This document shows positions 17,531-25,121 of a stretch of 64,000 nt of DNA, in pieces. Source of the DNA: Pseudalkalibacillus decolorationis (GTDB lineage: Bacteria; Bacillota; Bacilli; Bacillales; Fictibacillaceae); contig NZ_JANHJQ010000002.1 of NCBI RefSeq assembly GCF_024609785.1, positions 248,001 to 312,000 on the forward strand, given 5' to 3'. Positions within the stretch are counted from its first letter, which is position 1; every line of letters begins with the position of its first letter. The notes below the pieces were generated by a model. It searched no databases. It was not told the origin of the DNA and saw only the letters and a program-made list of their open reading frames with translations. The position numbers were made by a program, and so were the translations under genes.

Positions 17531-17985
17531 TTTATGAGGTTGTTCAAAAAGTCCGGAGGCTAACAGGATGTTAGTCAGTTCGACGTTATCACAGGACGTG
17601 ATGCGTTTAGTCGAACTTCCTATTAGAGCTGTCGAATTTCTTCGTTCCTTGAAAAAGGAGAACACTTTTCCTGCGTGCGAGGTACCGCTCCCGTAGGTTA
17701 CTCTTGTGTTCGATCTCTCCGGTCCTCACGTATTACGAGGATGCTGGAATGGTTCATTGAGGAAAATTCATTGTGCACCTGCGTCTCCAAGGAAATGCTA
17801 ACGAAGAAAGCTTCCTCGGTGCAAGGCAGCAATGAGGTCTTCAAGTTAGTTGCCTTCCTCGAGATTTTCACGCCTCGGGCTCACACGATGTGAGTCAGTT
17901 CAACGTTGTCACAGGACGTGACGAATTTAGTTGAACTTCAGATATTACGGCTCTTTTTGTCCTTCTTTTTGAACACGCACTTTAT
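17531..17985 (+). repeat. R3 repeat copy C, expanded by nested modules
   Basis: The R3 ends (GAGGTTGTTCAAAAAGTCC and CTTTTTGAACACGCACTT) and core blocks are in the same order as in copy A, but the copy is about 450 instead of 160 bases. Extra segments interrupt the core at four places. Two of them (about 17557-17620 and 17880-17939) are versions of one module sharing GTCAGTTC, CACAGGACGTGA and TTTAGT-GAACTTC. It lies between gerPA and gerPC. Confidence 0.75.
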
Positions 17986-18045
17986 GACAGATTAAAGTGA
18001 AGTTTTCACTATATACGCATAGGCTTATAGTAAGGGGGTGAGGGT

Positions 18046-18678
18046 TTGACCAATACAAATTATTGGAATCAAAGGATTGAAAAACTCGAAAAGTTGCTTC
18101 ATCAACAACAACAGAAAACAAAAGCAATGGAATTGACACTTTCTATCATGCAAAAAGAGTTTTCCCAATACAAACAAGAACCACGGACAATTGAGTATAA
18201 CTTTGATCAACTCAAAATCGATACATTGGAAGGTACCCTAAACATAGGACTCTCCCCTGGTGGAAACGGATTAGATAATATTGAAGATTTTACTGTAAAC
18301 GGTGATCCTGCAAATATCAATCAACAAACGATGAACGGTACCCCTTTTTCAAATGACTTTTATCAGTGGATGAATATGTGTGTTGAACGTTACTTAAATG
18401 AGGATGTTTATACAGATATTAAAAGCATGGAACAAAAGGTACAATATTCGGTAGATCCAGCCCAGCACCAAGTAATTGTCGATGATATAAAGAAACAAAT
18501 GAGTACTAGGTTACAACATTACGTGATGGCAGCAAGACAAGATAAAACGCAGGAAAATCCTCATCAAGAGGCAGATCGAATCATGAATCAGGTAAAAAAA
18601 GATATTGTCAGTGGCGTTGAAATTTATTTAAATAATGAACGACAAAAAACACAGGGTGGAAATCGGGATGGAACTTAA
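18046..18678 (+). CDS. gerPC: Spore germination protein GerPC
   Basis: Protein of 210 residues with an N-terminal coiled coil (residues about 3-45, WNQRIEKLEKLLHQQQQKTK), then the GerPC core TIEYNFDQLKIDTLEGTLNI and GLSPGGNGLDNIEDF, and a long helical C-terminus. GerPC is the largest member of the coat-permeability set. The start is TTG, behind AAGGGGGTGAGG. The last codons overlap the gerPD start by 11 bases, implying coupled translation. First gene of the C-D-E-B-Hsp20 run. Confidence 0.92.
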   Translation: MTNTNYWNQRIEKLEKLLHQQQQKTKAMELTLSIMQKEFSQYKQEPRTIEYNFDQLKIDTLEGTLNIGLSPGGNGLDNIEDFTVNGDPANINQQTMNGTPFSNDFYQWMNMCVERYLNEDVYTDIKSMEQKVQYSVDPAQHQVIVDDIKKQMSTRLQHYVMAARQDKTQENPHQEADRIMNQVKKDIVSGVEIYLNNERQKTQGGNRDGT

Positions 18679-18850
18679 TGTAATCAATCGACAATTATCA
18701 GTTGGTGACATTCGTATTATTGGGGTTGGAACCTCCTCTCTAGTACTTGTTGGTGATAGTGACGTAATTAATTGTCAGTCAATATTTGATACACCACCAG
18801 AATCCTTAATTATCGGGACACCGTTAGTTCCATTAGCGAAGGGAAACTAA
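18668..18850 (+). CDS. gerPD: Spore germination protein GerPD
   Basis: Protein of 60 residues: MELNVINRQLSVGDIRIIGV, with the family features GTSSLVLVGDSD and GTPLVPLAKGN. The ATG at 18668 lies inside the end of gerPC and is fixed by homology to GerPD, which starts M-x-L-x-V-x-N-R. An upstream ATG at 18635 would add 11 residues with no family match. Part of the gerP run, with 3 bases to gerPE. Confidence 0.92.
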   Translation: MELNVINRQLSVGDIRIIGVGTSSLVLVGDSDVINCQSIFDTPPESLIIGTPLVPLAKGN

Positions 18851-18853
18851 GAA

Positions 18854-19225
18854 ATGGAACGAGCATCTATTGTACAAAAGGTTCAGATTCACACGATTTC
18901 ATCTTCATCTATGTTTCAAGCAGGTGATACACGGTTTTTAACACCTTTCGCTAAGGTAATTGCTGTACAGAAGCAGGTTTCAAGCTACAACGAAGATGAG
19001 CACCCATTTGAAAAGTACGCCATTTTTTCCAAAAGACTCCCCTTACCTGATTTTGAAGCAATCCAAGTCTGTACTGTAAACGAAGGTAAAGCTATTCACG
19101 TGAATACAATCAATATATTAGGGGTGGCAGCATCCTCTGCAGTACGAATTGGAAACACTGACTTTATCACCGCTGAAAGCCGCGTTAAACACATTAGGCA
19201 ATTTGAAGTCGATCCATATGAGTAG
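18854..19225 (+). CDS. gerPE: Spore germination protein GerPE
   Basis: Protein of 123 residues beginning MERASIVQKVQIHTISSSSM followed by FQAGDTRFLTPFAKVIAVQ, and ending with a second GDT-like element, AVRIGNTDFITAESRVKHIR. This duplicated small beta unit (I-x-S-S-S-x-x-x-x-G-D) is the mark of GerPE and its relatives PB and PD. It starts 3 bases after gerPD and is followed by gerPB. In Bacillus subtilis gerPE is followed by gerPF; here the order is different. Confidence 0.92.
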   Translation: MERASIVQKVQIHTISSSSMFQAGDTRFLTPFAKVIAVQKQVSSYNEDEHPFEKYAIFSKRLPLPDFEAIQVCTVNEGKAIHVNTINILGVAASSAVRIGNTDFITAESRVKHIRQFEVDPYE

Positions 19226-19235
19226 GAGGATTCCT

Positions 19236-19463
19236 ATGAAATTATTTGTCAACCAAACGATTTCCATCCAAACAATCCGGATTGACGGTTTATCGAACTC
19301 CTCTGTTTTACAAATTGGAACATGCGGGGTTATGAAGCCAACGTCATCCTTATATAATACAGGAGGGTTTACTGAACCTGCTCCCCCCTTAGAACAGCCT
19401 TTTGGAGGAGTTACTGAAACAACCTTAGAAGGACCCCTCGTTCCTTTAAATCAACCTGGGTGA
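19236..19463 (+). CDS. gerPB: Spore germination protein GerPB
   Basis: Protein of 75 residues: MKLFVNQTISIQTIRIDGLS then NSSVLQIGTCG, and a proline-rich tail EPAPPLEQPFGG ending LVPLNQPG, all typical of GerPB. The ATG at 19236 follows AGGAGG at 5 bases, and the homology begins there; an earlier in-frame ATG at 19149 lies within gerPE and is rejected. In the standard operon gerPB is second; here it comes after gerPE, so the cluster was rearranged. Confidence 0.92.
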   Translation: MKLFVNQTISIQTIRIDGLSNSSVLQIGTCGVMKPTSSLYNTGGFTEPAPPLEQPFGGVTETTLEGPLVPLNQPG

Positions 19464-19490
19464 AAATGATGTTAGATTTGAGGAGATGTT

Positions 19491-19922
19491 ATGGATTCCT
19501 GGTCTAAGATGATGGAATGGAAACAACTTGCAGATAAATACATGAACCAAAGTTTCTTTCCAAACTTTGAGGATCAAAATAAAGCAGCCGGTCCACATAT
19601 TAATCTTTACGAATCAGAACATGAATTACTTTGTGTTGCTTCCCTTCCTGGATTAAAGAACATGGATGATGTGGAAGTCTATGTATATCAAAATGCCGTT
19701 AAGCTGATCGGAAATACGAGTTTTCATATTAAAGGGATGTCTATTCGACAGAACGAAATATATCAAGGAAGGTTTGAGCGTGAAATCAGTCTTCCTTACT
19801 CCGTACGTGAAGATCCAATCGATGCTTATTACCGGAAAGGACTCCTATGTATCCGTTTGTATCGTTTGTTGACAGACGAGCGGAAAAAGAAAAAGGTTGA
19901 AATAAAAAATGAAGACGAATAA
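19491..19922 (+). CDS. Hsp20/alpha-crystallin-like protein at the end of the gerP run
   Basis: Protein of 143 residues. The N-terminal 35 residues are helical. The alpha-crystallin-like domain spans about 38-130: INLYESEHELLCVASLPGLK, VEVYVYQNAVKLIGNT and RFEREISLPYSVREDPIDAY. The final Lys-rich tail is KKKKVEIKNEDE. It begins 27 bases after gerPB on the same strand, behind GAGGAG, so it is probably the last gene of the gerPCDEB transcript. Similar small heat-shock proteins occur in Bacillus spore coats (CotP), supporting a coat-assembly role by inference. Confidence 0.82.
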   Translation: MDSWSKMMEWKQLADKYMNQSFFPNFEDQNKAAGPHINLYESEHELLCVASLPGLKNMDDVEVYVYQNAVKLIGNTSFHIKGMSIRQNEIYQGRFEREISLPYSVREDPIDAYYRKGLLCIRLYRLLTDERKKKKVEIKNEDE

Positions 19923-20015
19923 GTGGGACTGAATCCTTTAGTTAAGCACTTAACCTCACGTTAAATCGTTGTGTACGGAGTTAAGTTAGCTAAGTATGGA
20001 TCCAGTCCCATGTTG

Positions 20016-20240
20016 TTAAACATTTCCGATATTGTTACTGTCACTTACATCCGAATCAACCGGTAAAGTTATGTTAAAAATGGTCGTTGTTTGTAAACAA
20101 TCCCCAGTATTACCTCCACCGGCTCCTACAACGGATTTAGAGGTTGATTTCGGTGCGTTGTAAAAAACGTCTCCAAAACTTACAGTACCTTCTCCACTAA
20201 TTGATGTAATTTTTATCGGTGCGAAAATGAACGCTGCCAT
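20016..20240 (-). CDS. Second GerPF-like spore protein
   Basis: Protein of 74 residues, about 60 percent alike by eye to the gene at 16928: MAAFIFAPIKITSISGEGTV, FGDVFYNAPKSTSKS, GAGGGNTGD and a DSDVSDSNNIGNV end. The ATG follows AAAAGGGGAATT. It is convergent with the Hsp20 gene. Only about 30 bases separate its start from the R1 repeat copy b, so its promoter must lie within the repeat or further up near the yjcZ-like gene on the same strand. It contains one unusual cysteine (GDCLQTT) where other copies have F or Y. Confidence 0.85.
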   Translation of the reverse strand: MAAFIFAPIKITSISGEGTVSFGDVFYNAPKSTSKSVVGAGGGNTGDCLQTTTIFNITLPVDSDVSDSNNIGNV

Positions 20241-20269
20241 CTAATTCCCCTTTTGGATCGATTTTATAA

Positions 20270-20414
20270 GAAAAGCGCAAGCGCCCTGCTCAGCCACGAA
20301 GGTCACTGGAAGACCGACGAGGAGGCTGTTGCCGCCGCAGGAGGCCTGAAGTGATCCAAGTGGTTGGGCGCTGAAGCTGGACATTACATCCATGCCGCAA
20401 ACTTTTATACTTAA
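20270..20414 (+). repeat. R1 repeat copy b
   Basis: AAAAGCGCAAGCGCCCTGCT to GGGCGCTGAAGCTGGACATT and on to GCAAACTTTTATACTTAACG, nearly identical to copy a at 13.45 kb. It separates the GerPF-like gene from upstream sequence. Confidence 0.85.
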
Positions 20415-20480
20415 CGTAAAAAAAGAAAAAGCCCCAAACATGAATACCAGATTTCTGTTGATTGGGACTCCCTCCTCTTT

Positions 20481-20580
20481 TTTACACGTTAAGAAAGTAT
20501 AAAAATACTTTCTATAGTATAAGCGCAGCTAAGGCTCAGCTGGCGCCAAAGGCTTGGCTGAGCCAAGTTTTCTTTAGTAT
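20481..20580 (+). repeat. R2 repeat
   Basis: Starts with TTTACACGTTAAGAAAGTAT and the opposed ATACTTTCTATAGTATAAGC, then AAGGCTCAGCTGGCGCC and GGCTTGGCTGAGCCAAGTTT. The right end overlaps the last codon of the yjcZ-like gene. Confidence 0.75.
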
Positions 20581-20663
20581 TTTACAAAGCTAACTCCCAC
20601 GATGATAAGGAGAATAAACAACACTACGATTAAAGCAAATCCTGAACCGTTATTGTAAGACAT
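20574..20663 (-). CDS. YjcZ family tiny sporulation membrane protein
   Basis: A 29-residue protein, MSYNNGSGFALIVVLFILLI and then IVGVSFVKY. It matches the YjcZ/tiny transmembrane family of Bacillus: a short polar Gly/Asn/Ser N-terminus, then one membrane-spanning helix. Family members are made during sporulation and found in spores. The ribosome site GAAAGGGGGAT lies at a normal distance. The stop codon lies in the tail of an R2 repeat. Sits on the same strand as, and 330 bases upstream of, the second GerPF-like gene, consistent with a sporulation neighbourhood. Confidence 0.85.
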   Translation of the reverse strand: MSYNNGSGFALIVVLFILLIIVGVSFVKY

Positions 20664-21092
20664 AATATAAAATCCCCCTTTCAAGGAATGTTGAGGTTCA
20701 ATCCAAAGGACGAACCCTTTTCAATACATACTATGTTTTGGAATCATTTAATGAAAGGGACAAGTGTTCAGTATTTCATAGAAATTTAATAGAAATAATG
20801 CTTAACAAGCCCCAACCGCCCTCTTTTTTAGAAAATTTAAGTATGTTATGATTATACTGTTTGGTTATTATTCATTCATTTATCTCTGCAACTTTCAGAC
20901 AGAATCTATTATTCTTCGTCTGTTTTACTTTTTAACAGAATGATGACTTACATGTTTATACAAAACCACATTGGGCTAAGGAGACATGAATAGGGTTGGT
21001 AAGGTTGACGAATGGCGTTCTTAAGGTAAAAATGATGTAAGGGAGATGTATGCGTTACCAATAAATCTACTATTCGAGGTGAAAGTCGACAC
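20664..21092. other. Divergent intergenic region
   Basis: About 430 AT-rich bases between the divergent yjcZ-like and yjiH-like genes. They presumably hold both promoters, but I found no convincing consensus pair, hairpin or repeat. Confidence 0.4.
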
Positions 21093-22502
21093 ATGGACAA
21101 CAAGAATTCACAGCAAGCACAACAAGTACAACAACCACAACAAGCTCTTACTGTAGCAAACTATGTAAAATTCATCGTACCTTCTATTATTGGAATCTTC
21201 CTTTTTATGATTCCAATTGAGTATACAGATAAGGCTACGAATGAAGAACAAGTCACAATCCCAGTAGCCATACTAGCAAGCTGGCTACAAAATACATTGG
21301 GTGCAAGTATTCCTGCAATCATGACTGTGATCATTACCTTAACAGCCTTATTAACGCTTTACGCGAAAATTTCGAAACCGTCATCCATAATGAAAAATCT
21401 TTTTTTAAACGCCCTGTTTAATGTAAGTGCACTTTGGGTGACTGCTCGTATCCTTGGAATGATCTTTGCAATATTAACATTGTTTAAAATCGGCCCGGAG
21501 GTAATCTGGTCGGATGTTACAGGCGGCTTATTGCTAGGGTCTCTTATTCCAGTGTTGTTCTCAGTGTTCTTATTTGCTGGATTACTCTTACCTTTACTGT
21601 TGAATTTCGGACTACTAGAATTGTTCGGTGCTTTATTAACAAAGATTATGCGTCCTGTATTCACATTACCTGGACGATCATCGATAGATTGCTTAGCCTC
21701 ATGGCTCGGGGATGGAACAATCGGTGTCTTGTTAACAAGTAAGCAATACGAAGAAGGGTTTTACTCCAAGCGTGAAGCTGCTGTAATTGGTACGACGTTT
21801 TCTGTGGTTTCAATTACATTCTCAATTGTTGTTCTTAAACAAGTGGGATTAGGTGAATATTTTGGTCCGTACTATTTGACGATTGCAATTGCTGGAGTAA
21901 TTGCTGCACTAATTACACCACGTATTCCACCATTATCCCGTAAAAAGAATACGTATTCTGAAACGACTGGGAATCGTAATGTTGAGGTAATTCCAGAGGG
22001 TAAAAGCCCATTGAAATGGGGACTGGAAGAAGCAGCAACGACTGCCCGAAAGACAAACTCATTTAATGCGATTATCAAAGGTGGTACACAAAACGTCCTT
22101 GATATGTGGATGGGTGTAATCCCAATTGTTATGGCAATTGGAACAATCGCATTGATTATCGCGGAATATACACCTTTCTTTGTATGGGTCGGTGCTCCGT
22201 TCGTCCCATTGCTCGAACTCATGCAGGTACCTGAAGCATCTGATGCTGCACAAACAATTGTTGTAGGCTTCGCTGACATGTTTCTCCCGACAGTTATCGG
22301 AAGCAGCATCATTGAAAGTGAAATGACTTTATTCATTATTGCTTGTCTATCTGTTACACAGCTAATTTATATGTCAGAGGTCGGCGGATTGTTGCTTGGA
22401 TCCAAAATACCGGTTAATTTTAAAGATCTCGTTATCATCTTCCTTTTACGAACGCTGATCACACTACCGATTATCGTGTTAATGGCACATATAATCTTTT
22501 AA
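21093..22502 (+). CDS. yjiH: YjiH family membrane protein (nucleoside-recognition/Gate domain)
   Basis: Membrane protein of 469 residues with about ten hydrophobic helices. The N-terminus (residues 1-20) is Gln-rich (QQAQQVQQPQQ). Gate-domain features are visible around SSIDCLASWLGDGTIGVLL (about 200-218) and SEVGGLLLGSKIPV near the C-terminus. YjiH proteins are predicted nucleoside or small-molecule transporters, but the substrate is unknown. The reading frame starts behind CGAGGTGAAAG. Followed by an R2-type hairpin and a terminator for the opposite gene. Confidence 0.85.
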   Translation: MDNKNSQQAQQVQQPQQALTVANYVKFIVPSIIGIFLFMIPIEYTDKATNEEQVTIPVAILASWLQNTLGASIPAIMTVIITLTALLTLYAKISKPSSIMKNLFLNALFNVSALWVTARILGMIFAILTLFKIGPEVIWSDVTGGLLLGSLIPVLFSVFLFAGLLLPLLLNFGLLELFGALLTKIMRPVFTLPGRSSIDCLASWLGDGTIGVLLTSKQYEEGFYSKREAAVIGTTFSVVSITFSIVVLKQVGLGEYFGPYYLTIAIAGVIAALITPRIPPLSRKKNTYSETTGNRNVEVIPEGKSPLKWGLEEAATTARKTNSFNAIIKGGTQNVLDMWMGVIPIVMAIGTIALIIAEYTPFFVWVGAPFVPLLELMQVPEASDAAQTIVVGFADMFLPTVIGSSIIESEMTLFIIACLSVTQLIYMSEVGGLLLGSKIPVNFKDLVIIFLLRTLITLPIIVLMAHIIF

Positions 22503-22510
22503 TTTTTAAA

Positions 22511-22552
22511 GAAGACTTGGCGCTAGCCAAGTTTTCTTTAAAATAATAATGA
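22511..22552 (+). repeat. R2 repeat fragment / hairpin after yjiH
   Basis: ACTTGGCGCTAGCCAAGTTT forms a perfect ACTTGGC/GCCAAGT stem followed by TTCTTTAAAA. It may act as terminator of yjiH. Shares the AACTTGGC module of the R2 family, and the next bases (GAAAGCGCCCTG) recall the start of R1. Confidence 0.65.
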
Positions 22553-22583
22553 AAGCGCCCTGTGGAGCCCTAAGGTTACTAAA

Positions 22584-22629
22584 AATAGGCTGGATAAATG
22601 GTGAAATTCCCCCATTTATCCAGCCTATT
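22584..22629 (-). terminator. Terminator of the small acidic protein gene
   Basis: A 17-bp perfect stem, AATAGGCTGGATAAATG with its complement, 12-nt loop. On the minus strand it is followed by TTTTAG. Lies 27 bases past the stop of the acidic protein gene. Confidence 0.8.
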
Positions 22630-22655
22630 CAAGTAAATCATTCATTCAATTATTA

Positions 22656-22868
22656 CTACCATAACCAAGGATCACGTCTTTCTTCCTGCTCCTCTTCACC
22701 TTCACCTTCTTCTACTTCTCTTTCAGTGTCCTCTTCTACTTCCGATTCACCGTCTCTATCTCCCCCAAATCCCCACATTGCATCCCAAGGGTGAACGGAT
22801 CTTCTGGATTCGTTTTCTTCATTAGTATCCACTTCTTCTGTAGACTGATTCTTTTTCTTCCCCATCAT
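22656..22868 (-). CDS. Small Glu-rich acidic protein, unknown function
   Basis: A 69-70 residue protein. The N-terminus MGKKKNQSTEEVDTNEENES is hydrophilic, the middle holds HPWDAMWGFGGDRDG, and the C-terminal half is almost all Glu with a final RRDPWLW. Two adjacent ATGs follow GAGGAGGT; the second (22865) is at the better distance. Strong ribosome site and terminator support a real gene. It has no recognised domain; the shape (acidic tail with Trp anchors) suggests a binding protein. Not assigned. Confidence 0.65.
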   Translation of the reverse strand: MMGKKKNQSTEEVDTNEENESRRSVHPWDAMWGFGGDRDGESEVEEDTEREVEEGEGEEEQEERRDPWLW

Positions 22869-22999
22869 GTTACCTCCTCTAATAATATCCTATAACTCTT
22901 CCCTCTTAGTTCCGCAAATTTCCTTATCTGTCGTTACTAACATATAGAAAATGGGGGATTTTCGGAACGGACAAATGCCTAAAATTGTCTATTAAATAA

Positions 23000-23084
23000 A
23001 GAAAACTTGGCTAGCGCTGGCGATCGCCTTAGTTGCGCTTATACTATAGAAAGTATTTTTATACTTTCTTAATGTGTAAAAATA
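23000..23084 (+). repeat. R2 repeat, full copy
   Basis: AAAGAAAACTTGGCTAGCGC, GGCGATCGCCTTAGTTGCGC, TTATACTATAGAAAGTAT and TTTATACTTTCTTAATGTG. This is the reference layout for the family, about 85 bases, ending next to the thioredoxin terminator. Confidence 0.75.
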
Positions 23085-23116
23085 GGATGCTTCATATTTG
23101 TTATGAAACATCCTAA
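23085..23116 (-). terminator. Terminator of the thioredoxin-like gene
   Basis: GGATGCTTCAT pairs with ATGAAACATCC (one mismatch) across a short loop; on the minus strand it is followed by TATTTTTACACA, 10 bases after the stop. Confidence 0.7.
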
Positions 23117-23126
23117 GAGATAGTTA

Positions 23127-23444
23127 TTATTTAAGTGAAGAAAGGAATTCTCTAACCGATTCGGGTGTTTTTGCATTCGCACTGTGTAAATGTCCGATCT
23201 TCTCTCCATTCTTGAAGACCAGTAAACTTGGTATTCCCATAACTTCATACTTTTCAGCAAGTTCTGGAAATGCATCTTTGTCAATCTGGTGCCACTGTTT
23301 ATCGTTATGTTCTTGCATGATATCGCCAATAAACATATCTAAACGTCTACAGTCGGGGCACCAATCGGTTTCAAATTTAATGACTGACTTTTCCTCTGAA
23401 TCAATTAATTCATTAAACTTGCTTTTTGTTCTGATTTCTTCCAT
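23127..23444 (-). CDS. Thioredoxin family protein (WCPDC active site)
   Basis: Cytoplasmic thioredoxin-fold protein of 105 residues. The redox motif is TDWCPDCRRLDMF (cysteines at 29 and 32), with the cis-proline in MGIPSLLVFKNGE (about residue 70). The motif WCPDC differs from the WCGPC of housekeeping TrxA, and the N-terminal KSVIKFET strand is shortened, as in YtpP/YdfQ-like proteins of Bacillus. Likely reduces disulfides in specific partners. The ribosome site GGGGGATTATC is good. The ZIP transporter gene ends 21 bases upstream on the same strand, so the two may share a transcript. Confidence 0.9.
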   Translation of the reverse strand: MEEIRTKSKFNELIDSEEKSVIKFETDWCPDCRRLDMFIGDIMQEHNDKQWHQIDKDAFPELAEKYEVMGIPSLLVFKNGEKIGHLHSANAKTPESVREFLSSLK

Positions 23445-23465
23445 GATAATCCCCCATTTAAAGTT

Positions 23466-24191
23466 TTAAAAAATATGTGTTAAATATAACATTCCGATAA
23501 GTCCTATTACAAAGGAATAGGTTGAGCTTCGTTCATAACCATCACCATGGCTTTCGGGGATTAGTTCTTTGTACACGATAAAGAGCATTGCTCCAGCAGC
23601 AAAAGCGAGGCCGAACGGAACGAGACCATCAATAACCGTGGCAAGCAAATAACCAAATAAAGCTGCTACAATTTCAATAGCACCAGTGAGTGTAGCAATA
23701 CCAAGTGCTGCCCATTTCCCGACGTTCTGATTGACTAAAAACAATGAAACTAAAAGTCCCTCTGGCATGTTTTGCAATCCGATGGCAAGAGCGATTAAAC
23801 TTCCTAACTCTTCTGTTGAACTCGCATAACTGACCCCTACACTTAATCCTTCAGGGATATTGTGTATGCATAATGCGGCGATGATCAAATAGGTCTTTCC
23901 ATCAATCTTAATTCGATTGTGCTGTTCTACATCAATGTGTGGTACCGTTTTCTCAATTTGGTTTAATACGAAGGTCCCCATTAGTAACCCGATGCTGATC
24001 ACATAAATATTCGATTGATTTAAGGCTTCGGGAATTAAGCTGAACGTACAGGCAGCCACCATCACACCTGCCGTAAAAGCCAATGTCACGTCTCGCCATT
24101 TATGTGATAAACTTTTAAAAAATAAAATCGGTATAGCCCCGAGTCCAGTGGCTAATGCAGATAATATACTTCCCAAGATTGCACTTTCCAT
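23466..24191 (-). CDS. ZIP family divalent metal transporter
   Basis: Membrane protein of 241 residues with eight predicted helices. The metal path residues are in helix 4, LCIHNIPEGLSVGVSY (HNxPEG), and helix 5, ALAIGLQNMPEGLLVSLF (xNMPEG). ZIP proteins move zinc, iron or manganese into the cytoplasm. The variable loop between helices 3 and 4 is short (PHIDVEQHNRIKIDG) with two His residues. Start ATG has AAAGGAGAT upstream. No metalloregulator box was recognised nearby. Confidence 0.92.
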   Translation of the reverse strand: MESAILGSILSALATGLGAIPILFFKSLSHKWRDVTLAFTAGVMVAACTFSLIPEALNQSNIYVISIGLLMGTFVLNQIEKTVPHIDVEQHNRIKIDGKTYLIIAALCIHNIPEGLSVGVSYASSTEELGSLIALAIGLQNMPEGLLVSLFLVNQNVGKWAALGIATLTGAIEIVAALFGYLLATVIDGLVPFGLAFAAGAMLFIVYKELIPESHGDGYERSSTYSFVIGLIGMLYLTHIF

Positions 24192-24372
24192 GTGGATCTC
24201 CTTTTTTAGAATGAATTCAGAATTTCAATATAGAGCCCAATTATCAACAGTATATTGTAGTTTGTGGGGAACGTGCATCTTTATTGAAATAAAAGACATT
24301 TACCCTAATGGAAGTATACCTAACATTACATCAGTTGCACAACTTAGAGGTCCGGCTTACTTATATACATCT

Positions 24373-24930
24373 TTACTTTTTCTTACTTGCCAAAGCATTA
24401 CGGTCATCTGCTGTTGGCGGTTGCTCCAACCAACCATACTTAATAAGTAGATTGACCCCATCCTCTGCATATTTCCCCATTTCGGTGATAAGACGTCCAT
24501 AGTGAGTTGCCAAGTCTCTTCTTTGGACAACTGATAATCCCGCTCCGTAAAACCCTAATGATGCAGAAACCAACGTCACGAGATGATAGAGCATAAGTTT
24601 TTCTGAAAAAGGTGATACGGTGGAGTTAGAAATCTCTGATTCCCATTGTTTAGGAGATGGCAAATTATCCTCAGATAAAATTGTAGTGAAAATCTCAACA
24701 TGCTTATGACAAAGTTCTGCCCCTCTTTGGAAATACTTCCGAAGGTCCTTCGAATGAGCCACCTGACTAAAACCGATTTCTAATACAATTTTTATCACCG
24801 TTTTTTTTATGTTAAAACAAAGACCGGTAATTTCCGTTGCATTCAAAGGTCGTCGCTTACCAAACCAACCCTTTAAATAGTTTTGATGTTTAACAAAATC
24901 GATTCCATAAATATCGTTATTGTTAAAAGT
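24373..24930 (-). pseudogene. Truncated DUF3231 gene (C-terminal half only)
   Basis: The open frame corresponds to the second half of the neighbouring 334-residue DUF3231 protein: KGWFGKRRPLNATEITGLCF aligns with TGWFGNRRPLVSLEVTNLC, and GRLITEMGKYAEDGVNLL aligns with GRLTSEIGKYAEDGANIM. The frame upstream of 24846 still reads GIDFVKHQNYLKGWFG but then runs into a stop at 24931, and no N-terminal repeat exists. About 170 codons of the family are missing. A start inside (TTG at 24846) could still give a 157-residue half protein, but no ribosome site is evident. Confidence 0.7.
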
Positions 24931-25121
24931 TTAACCAAGATAAGTAGACAATATTTATTACAAAAAGGTGCTTAATTTTCCAAATAACCTTTATATAATT
25001 GGGTAAACTATACAACGACTAAATAGATTGATACTGGAGGAAGTTTAACTACCCTTATAAAGTTTGCCATTACGTAAAAAAATTTTAAGATTCACTTTTA
25101 CTGTTTAGGAGGGATTATGTT

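Noticed and set aside
17675-17893. 72-codon frame between gerPA and gerPC
   Set aside because: Inside the expanded R3 element; no start site and no protein-like conservation.
18635-18667. Longer GerPD start at 18635
   Set aside because: Adds 11 residues from within gerPC with no family match; the ATG at 18668 fits GerPD exactly.
20241-20441. 66-codon minus-strand frame with LLVGLPVTFVAEQGACAFL
   Set aside because: Translation of R1 copy b; the same peptide appears from copy c at 33.8 kb. No ribosome site.
22549-22794. 81-codon Ser/Pro-rich frame
   Set aside because: Antisense of the Glu-rich protein gene; Ser/Pro content is the complement of its Glu codons.
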